A DNA stretch of 11,447 nt from Endomicrobium sp. (lineage in GTDB: Bacteria; Elusimicrobiota; Endomicrobiia; Endomicrobiales; Endomicrobiaceae), in the NCBI GenBank assembly GCA_031264895.1, contig JAISDI010000052.1, positions 1 to 11,447 on the forward strand, written 5' to 3'. The stretch's first letter is position 1; each line of letters starts with the position of its first letter. Made by a program: the position numbers and the translations under genes. Under the pieces are notes generated by a model, which did not search any database, was not told the DNA's origin, and saw only the letters and a list, made by a program, of their open reading frames with translations. Shown in pieces: positions 8,058-11,447 of the stretch.

Positions 8058-9299
8058 ATGTTTTACGAAATAATCTATACGGTTTTATGCGCCCTGTTTG
8101 TAGGCTTGCTGTTTTGGGTTGACAGAATGCGCCGCAAAACCAAAAAAAACGAAGAGGCGTACAAAGAAAAGATTGCTCTGCTGGAAAACAAACTTCAGTT
8201 GAATTCCATGAACTTGGATAATCTTTTGGTAATGCTTGTCGGGCTGCACGAGTTCGGAATGTCGGCTACGGGAATTATAAGCAAAGAAGAACTTACGCAG
8301 TCCGTAATGGACGTCGCCTGCAGGCTGATACATTCTGAAGCCGGTTCGCTGATGCTTATAGATAAGGACGATAACGAGCTTTATATTGCCGCTTCAAGAG
8401 GCATTCCTGCAGACATTGCCGCGTCAACCAGAATAAGAATCGGCGAAGACATAGCCGGAAAGGTTGCGCAGACGTGCAAACCGATTTTTGTGGAAGATAT
8501 AGAGTCCGACGTAAGATTTAAAAGATCTAACAGCGCCGAAAGATATAAATCAAAATCTTTTATTTCAGTGCCGCTGAGGGCAAAAAGCAGGGTCGTAGGG
8601 GTGTTAAACATAAACGCGCCCCGCGAAGTGAAAAGTTTTGAAGACAGGGACGTCAGGCTGCTTACGATTCTGGCTGATCAGGCTGCGGTAACTCTTGAAA
8701 ATATAGAACTTTACAATAATTTGCAGGATTTTTATTTTGAAATGATACAAACTCTTGCAAGAGTTATCGACGCGAAAGATTCTTATACTTACGACCATGC
8801 CGACAGAGCCAGACATTATGCCAGACTGATAGCCGAAAAAATGCACTTGCCGCAGGCTATAGTAAGGCACGTTGAATATGCCGCGCTGATGCACGATATA
8901 GGCAAAATAGGCATAGAAGAACAAATACTCAGAAAACCCGGAAAACTCACAGATGAAGAAGTTGAAATTATAAAAAAACATCCCACAATAGGAAACAAAA
9001 TAATTTCTCCGATAACGTTTTTGGCGCCGGTAGCTCCGATGGTTTTATATCATCAGGAATGGTACGACGGCACGGGTTATCCCGAAGGGCTTGCGGGTGA
9101 AGAAATTCCTCTCGGTTCGCGCATAGTGGCGGAAATAGACGCATACGACGCGATGACTTCGGACAGACCGTACAGAAAAGCGCTGTCAAAAGAATACGCT
9201 TTTTCCGAACTGCGAAAAGGTTCCGGCTCCCAGTTTGACCCGCAGGTCGTAACCGTTTTTATAAACATTCTCAAAGACGAAAACATAATTATAAATTAG
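8058..9299 (+). CDS. Membrane-anchored GAF-HD-GYP cyclic-di-GMP phosphodiesterase
   Basis: This 413-residue protein is predicted to hydrolyse cyclic di-GMP. One membrane helix (about 4-21) is followed by basic residues RMRRKTKK and a short coiled coil (about 28-55). A GAF sensor domain (about 75-218) and an HD-GYP domain (about 222-413) follow and should face the cytoplasm. In the HD-GYP domain, H247, H279-D280 with K283 (MHDIGKIGI), H308, H332, the GYP motif (DGTGYP, 337-342) and D361/D364 are present. The usual HHE motif reads H332-Q333-E334, and the position four before H247 is Tyr instead of Glu, which suggests a two-metal rather than three-metal site. AGGAG lies at 8041-8045, 12 bases before the start. 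It ends the glucan operon. The GAF ligand is unknown. Confidence 0.93.
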   Translation: MFYEIIYTVLCALFVGLLFWVDRMRRKTKKNEEAYKEKIALLENKLQLNSMNLDNLLVMLVGLHEFGMSATGIISKEELTQSVMDVACRLIHSEAGSLMLIDKDDNELYIAASRGIPADIAASTRIRIGEDIAGKVAQTCKPIFVEDIESDVRFKRSNSAERYKSKSFISVPLRAKSRVVGVLNINAPREVKSFEDRDVRLLTILADQAAVTLENIELYNNLQDFYFEMIQTLARVIDAKDSYTYDHADRARHYARLIAEKMHLPQAIVRHVEYAALMHDIGKIGIEEQILRKPGKLTDEEVEIIKKHPTIGNKIISPITFLAPVAPMVLYHQEWYDGTGYPEGLAGEEIPLGSRIVAEIDAYDAMTSDRPYRKALSKEYAFSELRKGSGSQFDPQVVTVFINILKDENIIIN

Positions 9300-9325
9300 A
9301 AAGCATAAACCAATTTTAATATAAT

Positions 9326-9364
9326 AAGCAAGTCCGATTTTTGAAAAGGACTTGCTTTTCTTTT
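9326..9364 (+). terminator. Intrinsic terminator after the HD-GYP gene
   Basis: A perfect 10-bp stem, AAGCAAGTCC (9326-9335) with GGACTTGCTT (9348-9357), has a 12-base loop and is followed by a T-rich run (TTCTTTT). It starts 26 bases after the stop codon and ends the DUF4912-GH57-HD-GYP operon. Confidence 0.9.
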
Positions 9365-9393
9365 GGGTCTCTCTAAAAACTTTAAACCCAAAA
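9361..9393. repeat. Inverted repeat just after the terminator
   Basis: TTTTGGGT (9361-9368) pairs with ACCCAAAA (9386-9393) around a 17-base loop. The left arm is in the terminator tail and the right arm is in the end of the dispersed repeat. A 10-base direct repeat, TCTAAAAACT, occurs at 9372-9381 and 9409-9418. Confidence 0.5.
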
Positions 9394-9460
9394 ATTCCAT
9401 TAGAGGTTTCTAAAAACTATCTTTTTTCCTTTGTCATCATCCCCGAGTGTCTTTGTCGGG
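9381..9460 (-). repeat. Dispersed repeat, right copy (inverted)
   Basis: This is the reverse complement of 81-161, with five substitutions and one gap. In this copy the GC-rich hairpin has one broken base pair (CCCCGA against TCGGGA in the extended stem) and the small internal hairpin has one mismatch, so it seems more worn than the left copy. Together the copies bracket the two operons in opposite orientation, 9.2 kb apart. Confidence 0.85.
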
Positions 9461-9502
9461 AATTGACAACAATCCCCACACCGTTGTGATTGCGGCCATC
9501 CA

Positions 9503-9531
9503 GAGACAACGTTTAGCTGTTTTGCTATAAT
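9503..9531 (+). promoter_or_regulatory. Extended -10 promoter for the MBL-fold gene
   Basis: TATAAT at 9526-9531 is a perfect -10 box and is preceded by TGC, making an extended -10 element. A weak -35 (GAGACA, 9503-9508) lies 17 bases upstream. Transcription should start near 9538, independently of the preceding operon, which is closed by its terminator. Confidence 0.65.
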
Positions 9532-9537
9532 ATTTTA

Positions 9538-9656
9538 ACATCAATAACGAAGTTGTTTCAGTACTTGGGTTTCAAGTTAAAATTAAAAAGTTTGCCGGTG
9601 TATGCCTTTGCCGTTTTAATTTGTCGGGCGCTTACGCCCGAGCGCTAAGGATTTTA
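9538..9656 (+). promoter_or_regulatory. Structured leader of the MBL-fold gene
   Basis: The predicted leader of about 119 bases contains several possible stems. ACTTG 9563-9567 pairs with CAAGT 9573-9577. AAATTAAAA 9580-9588 pairs with TTTTAATTT 9614-9622. TCGGGCG 9624-9630 pairs with CGCCCGA 9635-9641 around the loop CTTA. An alternative stem, GCGCT 9628-9632 with AGCGC 9641-9645, excludes the last one. The ribosome binding site AAGGA (9647-9651) follows directly. It does not match a riboswitch class that I know. Confidence 0.4.
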
Positions 9657-11195
9657 ATGAAAAAAGTATTTTTGTTAATCATTTCGTTTCTTTTTTTTGT
9701 AAGTTTTGCTTTTGCCGAAATTTCCGTTACGCCTTACGGGGCGGCGGAAATTGTTTCGGGAAGCTGTTTTCTTGTGGATGCAGACGGAGAAAAAGCGCTT
9801 GTGGACTGCGGAATTTTTATCGGCGATGACAGTAATCTTTATTCCAACTCGGACATGCCGCAGGAGCTTATTGACGCTAAATATCTGGTCATAACGCATG
9901 CCCATCTTGACCACTGCGGCAGAGTTCCCCTGCTTGTCGGTAAAGGGTTTAAAGGAACAATATATTCAACGCCTGCGACTAAAGAGCTGGCTCTTGCGCT
10001 TTTTAAGGACAGGAACGGGTTTGAAATAATTAAAAGAAAATGGTACTGGTCAAAAGTTCAAAGGGAAAAAGCCGAAACTAACTTATCCACCGCGATTGCC
10101 CATTGGCATTCCGATTGCAAAGAAAACATAAAAAGCGTTGAATATTCCGATACGGATATAACTCTTGAAGAATTGCGTGAAAATACAAAAATCAAATTTT
10201 TGGCCTGCAAAAACTGCTGCGCAAAAGATACCGCTGAAATAGAAAAACTTTTTACGACGGCTGATTACGATAAATGGATTGAAATTTCTGCAAACATAAA
10301 ATTAAAATTTATCAATGCGGGACATATCCCGGGTTCAGCAAGCGTCATTTTTGACATAAACGGTAAAAAAGTTTTGTTTTCCGGCGATCTTGGCAGCGGC
10401 TATTCAAGGCTGGGCGGAGAGTTTTCAATACCTGAAAAAGCGGATATGATTTTTATGGAAGCCACTTATGCAAACGATAAGACAAAACTTAATTTTTCTG
10501 ATTATGATGTTTTTCAAAACGATCTGGCAAAAGCTTTGGAAAAAGGCAAAACCGTATGGATTCCGGCTTTGTCTTTTAACAGAACGCAGAAAGTTCTTTA
10601 TGAAATCAAACTCATGAAAGAAAACGGGAAACTTTCTAAAGAAGTTCCAGTTTACAGCGTTTCTCCGAGCGCAAACAGCATAACTGAAATATATCAGAAA
10701 GAGTTAAAAAACAATAAAAGCGGCGTTTGGTTTGCCGAAGAGATATATAAAGCGCGAACGGTTCTTCCGGATAAAGCCAATCTGAAAAAAAACGTAAAAT
10801 TTGATAAACCGCTGATTCTTATTTCTTCAAGCGGCGATTTAGATAAAGGCATGTCGGCGCGTTTTGCGCCTACTCTTCTGCCGAGAAAAGACGTGTTTGT
10901 CATGCTTGTAAATTACGTAAGCCCCAAAAGCGCAGCCGGCTTGCTTTTGTCCGGAAAAAATAAAATTAACGGAATCAAAAGCGGCGCTTTGGTCAAAAAA
11001 TACGATATATTTTCAGATCATGCGGGTTTTGATATGATACAAAAGTGGCTTTCAAATCAGGATAAAAATGCCGCAGTTTATATAATACATTCCGAAAAGA
11101 AAAGCGCTGAAAAAATGGAATCGCTTTTGAAGAAAAAAGGTCTGTCAAACGTTTTAAAAGCTTCGTTCAAAGAAAAAGCCGTTTTAGCGCGCTGA
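9657..11195 (+). CDS. Exported MBL-fold / beta-CASP nuclease-like protein
   Basis: This 512-residue protein is of the RNase J/CPSF-like metallo-beta-lactamase class. The start at 9657 has AAGGA 5 bases upstream and opens a clear signal peptide (KK, a hydrophobic core, cleavage after SFAFA at about residue 20). An in-frame TTG at 9621 would bury this. The MBL metal motif is HAHLDH (81-86), with H223 (NAGHIPGSA) and D244 (FSGDLG). The beta-CASP motifs are present as E268 (MEATYAND), H455 (SDHAGF) and H478 (IIHSE), so a two-zinc nucleolytic site looks intact. Between the first His motif and H223 there is an extra stretch of about 45 residues with H149, H151, C154, C184, C187 and C188. Such enzymes normally process RNA in the cytoplasm, so an exported form with this insertion is unusual. 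The substrate is unknown. Confidence 0.88.
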   Translation: MKKVFLLIISFLFFVSFAFAEISVTPYGAAEIVSGSCFLVDADGEKALVDCGIFIGDDSNLYSNSDMPQELIDAKYLVITHAHLDHCGRVPLLVGKGFKGTIYSTPATKELALALFKDRNGFEIIKRKWYWSKVQREKAETNLSTAIAHWHSDCKENIKSVEYSDTDITLEELRENTKIKFLACKNCCAKDTAEIEKLFTTADYDKWIEISANIKLKFINAGHIPGSASVIFDINGKKVLFSGDLGSGYSRLGGEFSIPEKADMIFMEATYANDKTKLNFSDYDVFQNDLAKALEKGKTVWIPALSFNRTQKVLYEIKLMKENGKLSKEVPVYSVSPSANSITEIYQKELKNNKSGVWFAEEIYKARTVLPDKANLKKNVKFDKPLILISSSGDLDKGMSARFAPTLLPRKDVFVMLVNYVSPKSAAGLLLSGKNKINGIKSGALVKKYDIFSDHAGFDMIQKWLSNQDKNAAVYIIHSEKKSAEKMESLLKKKGLSNVLKASFKEKAVLAR

Positions 11196-11447
11196 ATGAA
11201 CTACTGTATATGTTTTATGTAAAAAAAGGATTGCAAAAAATACAAAATTGTCATATAACCTTAAAATCGGGCAGTTTGGCAGCCGAAGCGGGTTTTGAAG
11301 TAATAGGGTTTCTATTATGCCCATCCTGTAAACAAAGTTTGTCAGTGGCTGCCGTTAATTTGTTTTACGACAAGATGCTGAAATAAACATGTCCCAGCCG
11401 CAGCACGACAAATAAGTATCCCATGTATTGCGGCGGGCGTGAGATGT
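11196..11447. other. Non-coding end of window with diverged repeat cluster
   Basis: No supported gene or clear terminator is visible after the MBL-fold gene. Small structures are TAATAG/CTATTA around the loop GGTTT near 11300-11316 and a distant pair GGCAGCC/GGCTGCC about 60 bases apart. The section 11359-11433 shares spaced blocks with the repeats at 57-110 and 9465-9495 and is probably a degenerate member of the same family. The minus strand is open from 11447 to a stop at 11355, but this is too short to call. Confidence 0.4.
11359..11433 (+). repeat. Possible diverged member of the hairpin repeat family
   Basis: TTTGTTTTACGAC at 11359-11371 is identical to 57-69. In both places an ACGACAA block follows after about 34 bases, but the sequence between differs completely. 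The following block GACAA...TCCC...TG.ATTGCGG (11407-11433) resembles 9465-9495. The similarity was found by eye. Confidence 0.35.

Noticed and set aside
81..9460. Composite transposon bounded by the inverted repeats
   Set aside because: The enclosed genes are housekeeping and metabolic, there is no transposase, and no target duplication is visible at either copy.
9621..9656. TTG start extending the MBL-fold protein by 12 residues
   Set aside because: It would place extra residues before an obvious signal peptide, and the ATG at 9657 has its own AAGGA.
11355..11447. Minus-strand open frame of about 30 codons reaching the window edge
   Set aside because: It is too short, falls in a repeat-like region and shows no recognisable domain.

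Overview
The window looks like chromosomal DNA of an AT-rich, Gram-negative-type anaerobic bacterium. The protein style, the DUF4912 plus GH57 gene pair and the dispersed GC-rich hairpin repeats resemble Elusimicrobiota (for example Endomicrobium-like bacteria). This assignment is an inference from memory of family style and was not tested. No phage genes, IS transposase, CRISPR array, rRNA or tRNA was seen.

Layout. Bases 1-302 hold no convincing gene but carry a pair of inverted hairpin repeats and one copy of a dispersed repeat. From 5424 down to 303 lies a minus-strand operon: dprA, topA, xerC and an uncharacterised gene with a UBA-like N-terminus. dprA-topA-xerC is a gene order known from other bacterial phyla (for example dprA-topA-gid-codV in Bacillus). 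Between 5425 and 5551 are two back-to-back sigma70-like promoters; the one for dprA predicts a leaderless mRNA. On the plus strand follows a second operon: a DUF4912 protein, a GH57 alpha-1,4-glucan branching enzyme and a membrane-anchored GAF-HD-GYP cyclic-di-GMP phosphodiesterase. It closes with a strong intrinsic terminator at 9326-9364. Bases 9365-9656 contain a second, inverted copy of the dispersed repeat, an extended -10 promoter and a structured leader. That leader precedes a separately transcribed gene for an apparently exported metallo-beta-lactamase/beta-CASP nuclease (9657-11195). The last 252 bases are non-coding and contain what looks like a diverged repeat cluster.

How the genes fit together. 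The minus-strand operon concerns DNA: uptake and recombination (DprA), supercoiling (TopA) and chromosome dimer resolution (XerC). The plus-strand operon concerns storage glucan (GH57 plus DUF4912) with a possible second-messenger regulator (HD-GYP) attached. The most unusual items are the exported beta-CASP protein with an added Cys/His cluster, the 94-base topA/xerC overlap, and the modular hairpin repeats that bracket the two operons in inverted orientation.
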